A stretch of 64,000 nucleotides of DNA from Polaribacter sp. SA4-10 (GCF_002163835.1 NZ_CP019331.1:3297573-3361572), one strand, 5' to 3'; counted from the stretch's first letter, positions 18,657 to 28,227 are shown. Notes: generated by a model not told the origin, from the letters alone. Numbers and translations: made by a program.

Positions 18657-19097
18657 ATGAAAACATTAAAATTAATTTTTACAATTATTATATTTTTATC
18701 AGCTAGCTTTATTTTTTCTCAAGAAGCAAAAGAATCTTCAGGGAAACAGAAAAATAATTACTATCAAAAAAGAGCTCAAGAAGATGCTAAATTTGAGCAA
18801 AATTTTAAAGGAAAAAAATCTGAAGAGAGAAAGTTTTGGAGAGCACAGAAAGCCTATGAAGAAGATTTAGAAGAAAAAGATGAAATAGCTTATAATGCTT
18901 ATATGCAAGGAAAAAAAGATGCGTATTCAGAACATCATGAGCATTGTACAAATCATTGTAACCACGGTTATTATTACCAAAGTCATGCAAGATTTTATTA
19001 CTATGGATCTTATCGATATGAAAGAAGACCTAATAGAAGATCTAGAGGAACAAGTATTAAAGTTAGAACACCAAGTATACGATTAGGTGTTTTTTAA
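18657..19097 (+). CDS. small exported basic/aromatic-rich protein
   Basis: A 146-aa protein read from ATG 18657. An upstream in-frame ATG at 18615 would put 14 residues before the signal peptide and is rejected. The signal peptide (1-21, ending FIFSQ) is followed by a charged helical region (25-85) rich in Lys and Glu, a His/Cys cluster (HHEHCTNHCNHGYYY) and an Arg/Tyr-rich tail. The histidines and cysteines could bind metal, but no family is recognised. It is followed by a strong terminator. Confidence 0.7.
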   Translation: MKTLKLIFTIIIFLSASFIFSQEAKESSGKQKNNYYQKRAQEDAKFEQNFKGKKSEERKFWRAQKAYEEDLEEKDEIAYNAYMQGKKDAYSEHHEHCTNHCNHGYYYQSHARFYYYGSYRYERRPNRRSRGTSIKVRTPSIRLGVF

Positions 19098-19115
19098 TAA
19101 AAGATAAAATCAAAT

Positions 19116-19141
19116 AAAAACCGAGCAAATTGCTCGGTTTT
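19116..19141. terminator. bidirectional terminator
   Basis: AAAAACCGAGCAAATTGCTCGGTTTT: a GC-rich 7-bp stem with A and T runs on both sides, placed between two converging genes. Confidence 0.85.
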
Positions 19142-19163
19142 CAGTATTTATAAAAAGAAAAAA

Positions 19164-19868
19164 TTATTTCTGTTCTTTTGTTTTAATATTATTTACATAG
19201 TCATTAAAGCGTTTTCCGTAAACGGATTTTTTTACTTTTTCTGTCATAGATTTATTAACGGTGTCTAACATTTTTAAACTTGCGTCATACAATTCTGTTA
19301 ATCCTATATAAGGAGCAACTTCAAAATCTGAGTTTGTCATGGCAAAGTTTGAAGTAAATAAGACTCTTCTTCTTGCCATTTTTTGATAATCAAGTTCTAA
19401 TTGTTTTACTAATTCTTGGTTGTTTTCTCTTTTAGCCTCAAACTCATTTTTAATAAAATCTAAACGTTGATTTTGAAACTGTTTGCTTATTTTATTATAT
19501 TTATCTAATAAAGCTTGGTTTTTAGAACCAGAAATTTCTGGGTTAAAACCAAATTGATCTACTTTGTCATTTATAGTAATAGTTCCTTTTTCGCCAAAGA
19601 ATAATATACGTCTGTTTGTAGTATTTCCATCAAAAGTTAAATAATACATTACAGGAGAATCTACATTGTCTGTTAAAACAAATGTGTCATTTCCTAATAA
19701 CGAAACAGAATCTATAGATACTAATAACGTATCTTCCATTTTCTGAAGGTATAGTGTCCCTTTTTTCAATCCTTTAATTGTTCCTTGAACAATCATATTT
19801 CCTTCTTTCTTAGAATTACAAGCAAATACTAAAACTGATAAGGCTAAAACTGCAATAATTTTCTTCAT
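19164..19868 (-). CDS. DUF4369 domain lipoprotein
   Basis: A 234-aa lipoprotein with lipobox VFAC (Cys17). Residues 25-125 match DUF4369, the beta domain usually found N-terminal to TlpA-like thioredoxins in Bacteroidetes (GTIKGLKKGTLYLQKMEDT...IDS). The C-terminal part (130-234) is helical and there is no thioredoxin domain or CxxC, so it is either a stand-alone member or a form that lost its catalytic half. Its function is unknown. It lies 40 nt downstream of the DUF819 gene on the same strand. Confidence 0.82.
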   Translation of the reverse strand: MKKIIAVLALSVLVFACNSKKEGNMIVQGTIKGLKKGTLYLQKMEDTLLVSIDSVSLLGNDTFVLTDNVDSPVMYYLTFDGNTTNRRILFFGEKGTITINDKVDQFGFNPEISGSKNQALLDKYNKISKQFQNQRLDFIKNEFEAKRENNQELVKQLELDYQKMARRRVLFTSNFAMTNSDFEVAPYIGLTELYDASLKMLDTVNKSMTEKVKKSVYGKRFNDYVNNIKTKEQK

Positions 19869-19908
19869 TTAATCTTGATTTTTCGAATGCAAATATGCTA
19901 ATTTTTAT

Positions 19909-21216
19909 TTAAACTTTAGAAGCTATTTCTAATAAAATAGTACAAGCAATTGCACCAACGGTTCCAATTGCGTATCCAAAAACAGCTAATAAAACACCAA
20001 CTGTTGCTAAAGAAGGATGAAAAGCCTGAGCAACAATAGGAGCAGAGGCTGCACCACCAACGTTTGCTTGACTACCAACTGCTAAAAAGAAATAAGGAGC
20101 TTTTATTAATTTTGCTACTAAAATTAGTAATGCTGCGTGTATTGTCATCCAAACAACACCAATTGCAATTAGGCCAAGATTATCAAAAATCATTGCTAAA
20201 TCCATTTTCATTCCAATTGTTGCTACTAGAATATAAATAAAAACACTCCCAATTTTACTTGCTCCTGCACCTTCATAACTTTTAGCTTTTGTAAATGATA
20301 AAATAACTGCTATTATAGTAGAAATACTAATTAACCAAAAGAATTGAGAACCTAAAAATGTAAAAATATTTCGCCAAGTTGCAGAATCCATAGATGCTAC
20401 AATGTTATTGAAAAATTCACTGAGGTATTTTGCAGCAAAATGTCCAAAACCAACGGTTCCAAAACCAATAGCAAGCATAATCATTAAGTCCGTTAAAGTA
20501 GGATTTCTTTTTACTTTTTGAGTAAAAGAAGAAATCTTATTTTTTAAGTCTTCAATAGCAGAAGTATCTGCTCCAAGCCATTTATCTATCTTCTCTTTTT
20601 TACCAATTCCTATTAATAAAATTGCCATCCAAATATTGGCAACTACAATATCTACAAATACCATTCCTCCGTATTTCTGAGGATTATATTGATAAATTTC
20701 TAACATTGCTGTTTGGTTTGCGCCACCACCAATCCAACTTCCAGCCAATGTAGAAAGTCCACGCCAAACGGCATCAAAATCTGCGCCTCCAACTGTTTCT
20801 GGAGAGAAAATTGAAATTAATAAAATGGCGATTGGTCCTCCAATTATAATTCCTACAGTTCCTGTAAAAAACATAATTAAAGCTTTAGAACCTAAGTTAA
20901 AAATGGCTTTTAAATCGATACTTAACGTCATTAAAACTAACGCTGCAGGTAATAAAAAACGACTAGAAACATAATATAATTGCGATGAACTTTTTACAGT
21001 TTCACCAACTGCATTTGTAGTTTCCCATTCTGGGGATATAATTCCGGCAGTTGTAAATATTGCAGGAATAAAATAGGCCATAAATAAACCTGGAACAATT
21101 TTGTAGAATTTATGCCAAAATCCAGATTTTATATTTTCTGTGTAAAAAACAAATCCTAAGGAAAGCATTAAAATACCAAAAACAATGGCATCATTTGTAA
21201 AAGTTGGTTGGGTCAT
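19909..21216 (-). CDS. DUF819 family membrane protein
   Basis: A 435-aa polytopic inner-membrane protein with about 11-12 hydrophobic helices. It has the family's glycine-rich motif region LAGSWIGGGANQTAM (about 160-174) and a C-terminal GSQANVGGAASAPIVAQAF segment (about 382-400). DUF819 (YjcL-like) proteins are predicted transporters whose substrate is unknown, and the pseudo-symmetric GG motifs recall anion/sodium symporter families. It may be co-transcribed with the DUF2490 gene upstream (30 nt) and the DUF4369 lipoprotein downstream. Confidence 0.85.
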   Translation of the reverse strand: MTQPTFTNDAIVFGILMLSLGFVFYTENIKSGFWHKFYKIVPGLFMAYFIPAIFTTAGIISPEWETTNAVGETVKSSSQLYYVSSRFLLPAALVLMTLSIDLKAIFNLGSKALIMFFTGTVGIIIGGPIAILLISIFSPETVGGADFDAVWRGLSTLAGSWIGGGANQTAMLEIYQYNPQKYGGMVFVDIVVANIWMAILLIGIGKKEKIDKWLGADTSAIEDLKNKISSFTQKVKRNPTLTDLMIMLAIGFGTVGFGHFAAKYLSEFFNNIVASMDSATWRNIFTFLGSQFFWLISISTIIAVILSFTKAKSYEGAGASKIGSVFIYILVATIGMKMDLAMIFDNLGLIAIGVVWMTIHAALLILVAKLIKAPYFFLAVGSQANVGGAASAPIVAQAFHPSLATVGVLLAVFGYAIGTVGAIACTILLEIASKV

Positions 21217-21246
21217 GAGTAATTAGTTTTTGCTAAAGTATGAAAA

Positions 21247-21912
21247 TTACTTAGTTTTTTTTTTATGATTGGTGCTAATAGAAACACCAAGTTGAATTCT
21301 ATTGAAATTACCACCTCCATTTATAGTGATTTTTTGATACCCTAGTTGAAGTTTTGTTGTATTTGAAAGTTTGTATTTAAAACCAATTCCAGACCAATTT
21401 TGGTTAAATGATTCTCCATTAAAATCGAAAAAGACTTCATTATATAAATAAGTTGATACTAAATTATTTATTGGGTAACTTAACCCTAACTGATATCGAA
21501 GAAAATGTCCAGTATTAGCGTTGAAAAATCTTTGCTCTGCTCTAAAACGATGTGCTAAATTTAATGCAGATACCTTATGGACTATATTAAAATCTTCATA
21601 AATACGATGCTCGTTTATTTCTCCACCATTTTCTTTATAGGTGCCATCAGTATTAATAAAAGCATATCCTAAAGTGGTACTTAAGTTTTTATTAATTTGA
21701 TAATTTCCACCCGTTCTAACAATGAGCTGCTGTAAATTATTACCAATTTCAAAAAAACGAAAATGTGCCATAGTTTTTACAGCAAATTTATCTGATACTT
21801 TATGAGAACCATTATACATATACCATGCTCCTAATTTATTTTCAGCAGAATTTTGAGACTGAATTTTAAAAGAAAAAAGTATTAAACATAGAATAAAACC
21901 TAAATTTTTCAT
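21247..21912 (-). CDS. DUF2490 outer-membrane beta-barrel protein
   Basis: A 221-aa exported protein with a signal peptide (1-19) followed by alternating beta strands (LGAWYMYNGSHKVSDKF, LSTTLGYAFI, HRFRAEQRFF, YRYQ-type strands). This pattern is typical of DUF2490, predicted to be a small outer-membrane barrel of unknown function. It is the first gene of the run with DUF819 and DUF4369. Confidence 0.8.
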   Translation of the reverse strand: MKNLGFILCLILFSFKIQSQNSAENKLGAWYMYNGSHKVSDKFAVKTMAHFRFFEIGNNLQQLIVRTGGNYQINKNLSTTLGYAFINTDGTYKENGGEINEHRIYEDFNIVHKVSALNLAHRFRAEQRFFNANTGHFLRYQLGLSYPINNLVSTYLYNEVFFDFNGESFNQNWSGIGFKYKLSNTTKLQLGYQKITINGGGNFNRIQLGVSISTNHKKKTK

Positions 21913-22011
21913 TGAATTAAAAATATTTGTTTGAAAGTGAAAATAGAATCTTAAAAGTAAAAGTCGTGTACTATTAAGTTTCTGCTAAAGTATCAAAATT
22001 TAATGCATAAA

Positions 22012-22042
22012 AAAAAAGTGAAGCCTTTCGACTTCACTTTTT
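22012..22042. terminator. intrinsic terminator after the BNR-propeller gene
   Basis: AAAAGTGAAG-cctttcga-CTTCACTTTT, a 10-bp stem with flanking A and T runs, lies about 12 nt after the stop of the minus-strand gene at 22054. Confidence 0.8.
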
Positions 22043-22053
22043 AATTAATTTTC

Positions 22054-25000
22054 TTAAAAAATCTTAGTTTCTTTAAAGAGAGAGATTTTTATGTTTTCTG
22101 TCGCCTTTTTGTATTCAACCCACTCTTTATTAAAGAAAGAGTTTGTTTTGTTTATAGCTTCAGTAAATGCATTTTTAAACTGACTTACCAATTGCATCTC
22201 TGTAGTTGTTTGATCTCCAAACCTACTGCCAACATATCTCCTTGCTTGACCAAAACGTTGAGTTACCGTAACTCCAGGGTTTCTTGTAATTCCTTGTCTT
22301 TTATCAACTTTACCAAGATAGATAGCTATTAAATCATCAATTTTTTTAATAATTTCTTTAGATGATTTTATTTCATTTTTAAACTTCTTTTTATCTTCTT
22401 TTGATAAATCAGTTTTTAAACTTGTTGCCGTATTTTTGCTTTCTACTAATTGTTTTATTACATCAGCAATTTTCTGCTGATAGGTTTCAAGTTCTTTACT
22501 CGCATTATATTTTTGATTAATTGCAGATTCAGAAATTTCTAATCTAGGATCAAATTCTACTTTTATGTTTTGTTCAGAAGTTGCTTCGCCAAAAGTCATT
22601 TTTAAACGATACGTACCAGGTTTTACAGAAACGCCTCCAGGTTCACTTTTAGATTTTCTACTCTTTCTAGCAGCTCTTTCTACTCCTTTTTCTCTTAAAT
22701 ACCAAGTAGTTTTGTGAATTCCGGTTTCTTTTGGAGTTTTTATTTTTAGTGTTCTTATTTGTCTTGCTCCATCAAAAATTTCTAGTTTTATAGAATCGTG
22801 TTTTACAACTTTCTCATCTTCATCATTCTCATCATTTTCATCATCTTCTTCTTTCTCCTCTTTTTTCTTTTCATCTTTTTTTACTTCAGGTTTAGTAATA
22901 TAATAAGAAATAATTGCACCTCTTTCTCTATTTTCTCCATGGTATGTTGCGTCTGCTCCAAATCTACTTCCAGTTGGTTGTTGAAACGCCGCTTGATATG
23001 CCGTTGGAGGTTCGAATAGTTGTATTTTCTTTGAAGTCACATTTCCATTTGCCATTGCTCTTAAAGGTCTAATGTCATCTAAAACCCAAGCAGCTCTTCC
23101 GAAAGTTCCAATAACTAAATCATTTTCTCTTGGGTGAATTACCAAATCTTTTACAGGCACAGTAGGGAAACCTTCTGTCCATTTTGTCCATTTATCTCCA
23201 GCATTTAAAGAAATATACAAACCGTCATCAGTTCCTAAAAACATCAAATTTTCATTTTCTGGGTCTTCAATTATACAAAGCGCATAACTTTTAACATCTT
23301 TTTCATCTACAATACGTTCCCAGGTTAATCCATAATTTTTAGTTCTGTATGCATAAGGTGTGTAATTAAAACGTCTGTAATCATTAGCAATTAATAAAGC
23401 TTCACCTTTATTTTTATTGGATGCTTTTATTTGGGTAATCCAACTATTTTCTGGTAAACCTTTTATGTTTTTTGCAACATTTCTCCAAGTTGCTCCTCCG
23501 TTTTGAGTTATATGAACTTGGCCATCATCTGTAGCTGCCCACAACATGTTTTTTTCTAAAACAGAAGGTTCAATAACTAAAATTGTACAATGATTTTCTG
23601 CTCCGGTTGCATCCATGGTTAAACCACCACTTTCTGCTTGCTTCAATTTTTCTGGATTGTTTGTTGATAAATCAGGTGAAATAACATTCCAAGTCAACCC
23701 TTTATCTGTAGATTTATGTACAAACTGACTTCCGAAGTATAAAGTAGCATTGTCAAAAGGATCCATGTTTATTGCTGCATTCCAATTAAAACGTAACTTA
23801 ATATTTGCATCAGAATGTGTTGGTTTTATTCCGTAATTATTTCCTGTTAAATAATCGTAACGAGAAACAGACCCTTGTTGGCTCATTGTAAAGCCATAGC
23901 GAGAATCATCTCTGTCTGGAACTACGTCAAAACCATCACCAAAACTAATTTCTTGCCAATAAGAGTTTCTAATTCCTTGAGCTTTCCAAACATATGCAGG
24001 ACCTCTCCAAGAACCATTGTCTTGCATGCCTCCATACACATTATATGGAAACTCATTATCCACATTTATGTGATAAAATTGAGCAACCGGTAAATTACCA
24101 ATAAAGCGCCATGTTTTTCCTCCATCTTTAGTGATGTTTAATCCTCCATCATTTCCATCAATCATAAATTTTCCGTTGCTTGGATGAATCCACCAAGCAT
24201 GATGATCTGGATGAACTCCATTATCTACACCATAAGCAGGCATTAATTGTTTAAAGTTTTTTCCACCATCTTGAGAAACGTTTATATAGGTATAAACAGA
24301 ATAAACTCTGTTCTCATTTTGCGGGTCTACATAAATTTCTGAATAATAAAAAGGTCTATTTCCAATACCAGGTTTATCATTTACTTTGTTCCATTTAAAA
24401 CCACCATCTTCACTTTTATACAACGCATTTTTCTTTGCTTCTACTAAAGCATAAATTACATCTGGGTTGCTATTTGAAATTGCAACACCAATTCTTCCTA
24501 ATTCTCCTTTTGGAAAACCCTCTTTTTCAGTGATTTCTTTCCAGTTTTCTCCACCATCATGTGTAATATATAGTCCACTCCCTTTTCCTCCAGATTTAAA
24601 AAACCAAGGATCACGTTTGTGTTCCCACATAGTAGCTATTAATTTATTAGGATTTGATGGATCCATAATTAAATCTGCAGCACCCGTTCTTATATTATTA
24701 TATAAAATTTGTTTCCAAGATTTTCCTCCATCTGTGGTTTTGTAAACTCCACGTTCTTTATGTTCTCCCCAAGGCGAACCAATTGCGGCAACATAAACTG
24801 TATTTGGGTTTGTAGGATCTATAATAACTCTGTGAATATGACGTGTTTTTTCCAATCCCATTGCTTTCCAAGTTTTTCCAGCATCTAGAGATTTGTAAAT
24901 TCCGAAACCACCATTTAAACTATTTCTAGGATTTCCTTCTCCAGTTCCGGCCCAAATGACACTTGGGTTAGATTGCTGTATAGCAATTGCACCAATAGAG

Positions 25001-25254
25001 GCGGTCAACTCTTTTTCGAAAAGTGGTTCCCATTTTATTCCACCAGAAGTAGATTTCCAAATTCCACCAGAAGCAGTGCCTACGTACATAATATCTGAAT
25101 TTGATTCAACAACATCAATAGTAGTAACTCGTCCAGACATTCCTCCAGGACCAATATTTCTTGGTTTCATATTCTTTACTAAATCCATCGAAAATTCTTG
25201 CGAAAAGAGTAGGGAGGAAGCTAAAATAAATAGTATTGAAAGTGATTTTTTCAT
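22054..25254 (-). CDS. large secreted BNR/sortilin-like beta-propeller protein (glycosyl hydrolase-like)
   Basis: A 1066-aa exported protein with signal peptide 1-18. Two beta-propellers (about 30-730) are built from BNR/Asp-box motifs such as KSLDAGKTWKAM, KTTDGGKSWKQI, ITHDGGENWKEI and ITQNGGATWRNV. An acidic/basic low-complexity linker (about 800-830, DDENDENDEDEK) leads to a beta domain and a helical C-terminal region (about 930-1066). Databases usually call this family VPS10/sortilin-like or WD40/YVTN/BNR glycosyl hydrolase, but no hydrolase active site is evident and the substrate is unknown. It is a single-gene unit with its own terminator. Confidence 0.85.
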   Translation of the reverse strand: MKKSLSILFILASSLLFSQEFSMDLVKNMKPRNIGPGGMSGRVTTIDVVESNSDIMYVGTASGGIWKSTSGGIKWEPLFEKELTASIGAIAIQQSNPSVIWAGTGEGNPRNSLNGGFGIYKSLDAGKTWKAMGLEKTRHIHRVIIDPTNPNTVYVAAIGSPWGEHKERGVYKTTDGGKSWKQILYNNIRTGAADLIMDPSNPNKLIATMWEHKRDPWFFKSGGKGSGLYITHDGGENWKEITEKEGFPKGELGRIGVAISNSNPDVIYALVEAKKNALYKSEDGGFKWNKVNDKPGIGNRPFYYSEIYVDPQNENRVYSVYTYINVSQDGGKNFKQLMPAYGVDNGVHPDHHAWWIHPSNGKFMIDGNDGGLNITKDGGKTWRFIGNLPVAQFYHINVDNEFPYNVYGGMQDNGSWRGPAYVWKAQGIRNSYWQEISFGDGFDVVPDRDDSRYGFTMSQQGSVSRYDYLTGNNYGIKPTHSDANIKLRFNWNAAINMDPFDNATLYFGSQFVHKSTDKGLTWNVISPDLSTNNPEKLKQAESGGLTMDATGAENHCTILVIEPSVLEKNMLWAATDDGQVHITQNGGATWRNVAKNIKGLPENSWITQIKASNKNKGEALLIANDYRRFNYTPYAYRTKNYGLTWERIVDEKDVKSYALCIIEDPENENLMFLGTDDGLYISLNAGDKWTKWTEGFPTVPVKDLVIHPRENDLVIGTFGRAAWVLDDIRPLRAMANGNVTSKKIQLFEPPTAYQAAFQQPTGSRFGADATYHGENRERGAIISYYITKPEVKKDEKKKEEKEEDDENDENDEDEKVVKHDSIKLEIFDGARQIRTLKIKTPKETGIHKTTWYLREKGVERAARKSRKSKSEPGGVSVKPGTYRLKMTFGEATSEQNIKVEFDPRLEISESAINQKYNASKELETYQQKIADVIKQLVESKNTATSLKTDLSKEDKKKFKNEIKSSKEIIKKIDDLIAIYLGKVDKRQGITRNPGVTVTQRFGQARRYVGSRFGDQTTTEMQLVSQFKNAFTEAINKTNSFFNKEWVEYKKATENIKISLFKETKIF

Positions 25255-25389
25255 TAGGTTTTGATTAGAGATTTGTAATCAATAAAACTACAAATAATCA
25301 ACTAGAAAAATTCTTAAAAAAATGTTAACACGCAACTGTGGAATAGGAAATAGTATATAAAAAACAGTAAGACTGAAAAGAATAAAAGA

Positions 25390-25554
25390 TTATTCTTCCT
25401 TCTTTTTTGGTTCTCTGTTTGCATTTTTAAGAGCTTGCATAAGCATCCATTCAATCTGTCCATTGGTAGATCTAAATTCGTCTGAAGCCCATTTTTCAAT
25501 AGACTTTATCATATCTTCATTAATGCGTAATGCAAATGCTTTTTTCTTAGCCAT
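25390..25554 (-). CDS. Arc-type ribbon-helix-helix protein, 54 aa
   Basis: This frame starts at ATG 25554 and encodes 54 residues. It opens with MAKKKAFALRINEDMIKSIE, the beta strand plus first helix of an Arc/MetJ-type ribbon-helix-helix DNA-binding domain. FRSTNGQIEWMLMQALKNAN forms the second helix. The Arg/Asn strand residues would contact DNA as a dimer. It lies 3 nt after the 70-aa gene on the same strand and is the last gene of the SPFH operon. It may be an autoregulator or a membrane-associated DNA-binding partner. Confidence 0.85.
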   Translation of the reverse strand: MAKKKAFALRINEDMIKSIEKWASDEFRSTNGQIEWMLMQALKNANREPKKKEE

Positions 25555-25557
25555 ATA

Positions 25558-25770
25558 TTATTGGTTCACAAAATTTACGATGGTTTCTATTCCTTTTTTT
25601 GTTAAAGTAAACGCTGCTTTTAAATAATGAGAATCCTTTTGTGTGTATGTTAATTTACCAGTAAGTGAAATATTTTCATTTTTTAACAAAATTTGTTCAG
25701 ATTTTACTTGCCCCAAAGAAACTGTAATTCCTAAAATAGAGATTACTAAATAGGTTATAATACGTATCAT
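25558..25770 (-). CDS. small exported protein, 70 aa
   Basis: A 70-aa protein with an N-terminal signal peptide (1-20, ITYLVISILGITVSLGQ) and a short mature part of about 50 residues containing KNENISLTGKLTYTQ and LKAAFTLTKKGIETIVNF. No family is recognised. Its ATG overlaps the stop of the upstream PH-like gene (ATGA), so it is translationally coupled to it. Confidence 0.65.
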   Translation of the reverse strand: MIRIITYLVISILGITVSLGQVKSEQILLKNENISLTGKLTYTQKDSHYLKAAFTLTKKGIETIVNFVNQ

Positions 25771-26267
25771 ATTAATTTGTTTTTATAGGTTTCTAAAACT
25801 CTAATAACTTCTTCCTTTTTTTTTGTTCCTATTAATAATTTGTCACCATTTTTTAGAATTAATTGAATGCCAATATCACCAGAAACATTAATTGCTTTTC
25901 CCTTTCCTTTATTGAAAAAAAAACCACCTCTTAATCCCCATCCACCAAATTCACTAATAGGGAAATACGTTCTAATTCCTGCTTTAGAAATTTCATTCCA
26001 AGGAATTAATTTCATTGAAAAATGAAAAGGAAAAAATTGATAATGAATTCCTTTTTCATCAATTTTTGTTGTTAGTTTAAAGAAAAAAAGTACTGAAATT
26101 GAAACTATAATAACTACAATCGTCGCTATAAACTCTTTGGTAGATATAGTTTCATTTGCTTTTAAGTATTTTTGTGTAATCGTTGTTATTGGAATAATTG
26201 TACAAATAACTAATACGATGATCAACCAAGTTTGTGTAAACTTTTGTTCCTCTATAAAAACTTTCAT
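25767..26267 (-). CDS. two-helix membrane protein with PH-like C-terminal domain
   Basis: A 166-aa protein with two membrane helices (about 14-34 and 47-65). A beta-rich cytosolic domain follows (70-166) with KIDEKGIHYQFFPF, LIPWNEISKAGIR and LLIGTKKKEEVIRVLE. This pattern (strands, a W-x-E-I turn, a final helix) resembles bacterial PH-like domains. The exact role is unknown. It sits between a DUF4177-like gene and the 70-aa gene in the SPFH operon. Confidence 0.7.
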   Translation of the reverse strand: MKVFIEEQKFTQTWLIIVLVICTIIPITTITQKYLKANETISTKEFIATIVVIIVSISVLFFFKLTTKIDEKGIHYQFFPFHFSMKLIPWNEISKAGIRTYFPISEFGGWGLRGGFFFNKGKGKAINVSGDIGIQLILKNGDKLLIGTKKKEEVIRVLETYKNKLI

Positions 26268-26269
26268 TA

Positions 26270-26428
26270 TTACCTGTTTTTATCTCTTTCAAAAATAATA
26301 CTAGACCAATTTTGACCAATATCTTTAACTACCCAGCCTTCTCTTGCATATTGGTTTAAAAGATCTTGCATTTTTTCTTGTCTTCTTGTCAATCCCAATC
26401 TTGGAATTTCTACTTTATATTCTTTCAT
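26270..26428 (-). CDS. DUF4177-like small protein, 52 aa
   Basis: A 52-aa frame read from ATG 26428: MKEYKVEIPRLGLTRRQEKM, then LLNQYAREGWVVKDIGQNW and a strand SIIFERD. The strand-helix-(EGW)-strand-strand layout is that of DUF4177 proteins, where the GW motif ends the helix. It lies 11 nt after the SPFH gene and 2 nt before the next start, so it is part of the same operon. Its function is unknown. Confidence 0.78.
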   Translation of the reverse strand: MKEYKVEIPRLGLTRRQEKMQDLLNQYAREGWVVKDIGQNWSSIIFERDKNR

Positions 26429-26439
26429 CAATTCTTATT

Positions 26440-27300
26440 TTAATGACTTAAAGTTCCTGTATTAACAACAGGAGAAGCTTCTTTGTCTCCACACAAAATA
26501 ACCATTAAGTTACTTACCATTGCAGCTTTACGTTCGTCATCTAATTCAACAATATTCTTTTTGCCTAACTGCTCAATGGCCATTTCTACCATACTTACTG
26601 CACCTTCTACAATTTTATGTCTTGCAGCAACAATTGCAGTGGCTTGCTGTCTCTTTAACATAGCACTTGCTATTTCTTGTGCGTAGGCTAAATAACCAAT
26701 TCTAGCTTCTAAAACTTCAATTCCAGCAATAGATAAACGCTCGTCAATTTCTTTTTCTAAAGCTTCACTAACTTCGTTTACACTAGATCTAAGTGTAATA
26801 TCTTCTGTGTGACCTTCGTCTGCAAAATTATCATAAGGATACATACTTGCTAACTTTCTTACAGCAGCGTCTGTTTGTACACGAACAAAATTTTCATAAT
26901 TATCTACATCAAAAGCAGCTTTATAAGTATCTGTAACTCGCCAAACTAAAATAGTAGAAATCATTACTGGGTTCCCTAATTTGTCATTTACTTTTAATCG
27001 CTCACTGTCAAAATTACTAGCTCTTAAAGAAATTGCTTTCTTTCTAAAAAGAGGATTTGCCCAATACAATCCATTGTCTTTTATAGTACCAACATATTTT
27101 CCAAAAAGTAAAATTACCTTAGAAGTGTTTGGGTTTACTAGAATAAATCCGAAAAAACCTATAAAACCTATAAGTGTTACTAGTAGGAATATTGGGTTTT
27201 CTTTTATAATAGTGATGGTAATTCCGCCAAAGAATAATACTAAAGCAACAGCCACCATTAAATAACCATTTGCTGGTTTAATTATTTTTTCTGATTTCAT
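26440..27300 (-). CDS. SPFH/Band 7 domain membrane protein
   Basis: A 286-aa protein. Two close N-terminal membrane helices (about 13-55) precede an SPFH/Band 7 domain (about 60-235; VILLFGKYVGTIKDNGLYW, LKVNDKLGNPVMISTILVW, GIEVLEARIGYLAYAQEIASAMLKRQQATAIV). A helical C terminus follows. SPFH proteins oligomerise into cage-like membrane microdomain scaffolds (flotillin/stomatin type). It is the first gene of an operon with DUF4177-like, PH-like, 70-aa and Arc-like genes, a grouping that seems particular to Bacteroidetes. Confidence 0.9.
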   Translation of the reverse strand: MKSEKIIKPANGYLMVAVALVLFFGGITITIIKENPIFLLVTLIGFIGFFGFILVNPNTSKVILLFGKYVGTIKDNGLYWANPLFRKKAISLRASNFDSERLKVNDKLGNPVMISTILVWRVTDTYKAAFDVDNYENFVRVQTDAAVRKLASMYPYDNFADEGHTEDITLRSSVNEVSEALEKEIDERLSIAGIEVLEARIGYLAYAQEIASAMLKRQQATAIVAARHKIVEGAVSMVEMAIEQLGKKNIVELDDERKAAMVSNLMVILCGDKEASPVVNTGTLSH

Positions 27301-27423
27301 TATATTGATTTTAAAGTGATATTAAAATGATATCACAAAGATATAGGTTAATTTTTTATAAATCCAAATTTTATAGCGTATATTTTTATAAATTAGCAGA
27401 ATAAATATTTATACTTAAAACGG

Positions 27424-28206
27424 ATGAAAATTAAACTTCTATTATTGATTAGTGTATTCTTTTTAACAAGTGCTAGTGTTGATGAAACTTTTTTCTGGGG
27501 ACAAAATGGCCATAGAACAACTGGTAAAATTGCAGAAATGCATTTAACAAAAAAAGCAAAAAGACAAATTGATAAATTGCTAAAAGGTGAAAGTTTAGCA
27601 TTTGTTTCTACGTATGCAGATGAAATAAAATCTGACAGAAAATATAGTGAATTCTATTCTTGGCATTATATAAATATGAATTTGGATGAAAAATATGCAA
27701 CTGCAGAAAAAAATCCAAAAGGAGATTTAGTTACGGGGATAAATAAATGTATTGCTATTTTAAAGGATAAAAATAGTAAAGAAGAAGATAAAGTTTTTTA
27801 TCTAAAAATGTTGGTTCATTTTGTTGGAGACTTGCATCAACCAATGCATATTGGGCAAAGAGAAGACAAGGGAGGGAATACAATACAAGTTCAATGGTTT
27901 GGTAAAGGAACAAATTTACACTCCGTTTGGGATACAAAAATGATTGAAGAGTGGAATATGAGTTACTTAGAATTGGCAGCTAATTCAAGAGATTTGAATA
28001 AAAATCAAATAAAAGAATTACAAAAAGGAGCTGTTGAAGAGTGGGTTGATGAAGTGCATGAAATTACAAAAGAAGTTTACAAATCTGTAAAAGTAGGCGA
28101 GAATTTAAAGTACAGATATTCTTATGATCATTTTGGAACCGTAAGAGCTCAACTGCAAAAAGGAGGGGTTAGATTGGCAAAAATATTGAATGAAATTTTT
28201 TCTTAA
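27424..28206 (+). CDS. S1/P1 nuclease
   Basis: A 260-aa exported nuclease. After the signal peptide (about 1-24) the mature protein should begin near the Trp of WGQNGHR, whose N-terminal amine and His are zinc ligands in P1 nuclease. Further ligands are the Asp in STYADEI, His in WHYINMN, HFVGDLHQPMHIG (His and Asp), and NLHSVWD. All motifs for the three-zinc site are present and the length is normal. It would degrade single-stranded DNA/RNA outside the inner membrane, probably for phosphate or nucleoside recovery. It is followed by a strong terminator. Confidence 0.93.
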   Translation: MKIKLLLLISVFFLTSASVDETFFWGQNGHRTTGKIAEMHLTKKAKRQIDKLLKGESLAFVSTYADEIKSDRKYSEFYSWHYINMNLDEKYATAEKNPKGDLVTGINKCIAILKDKNSKEEDKVFYLKMLVHFVGDLHQPMHIGQREDKGGNTIQVQWFGKGTNLHSVWDTKMIEEWNMSYLELAANSRDLNKNQIKELQKGAVEEWVDEVHEITKEVYKSVKVGENLKYRYSYDHFGTVRAQLQKGGVRLAKILNEIFS

Positions 28207-28227
28207 TTAATTATATAACAACTATTT

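Noticed and set aside
22798..23019. Hydrophobic plus-strand frame of 73 aa
   Set aside because: It is the antisense shadow of the acidic/lysine-rich linker of the BNR-propeller gene.
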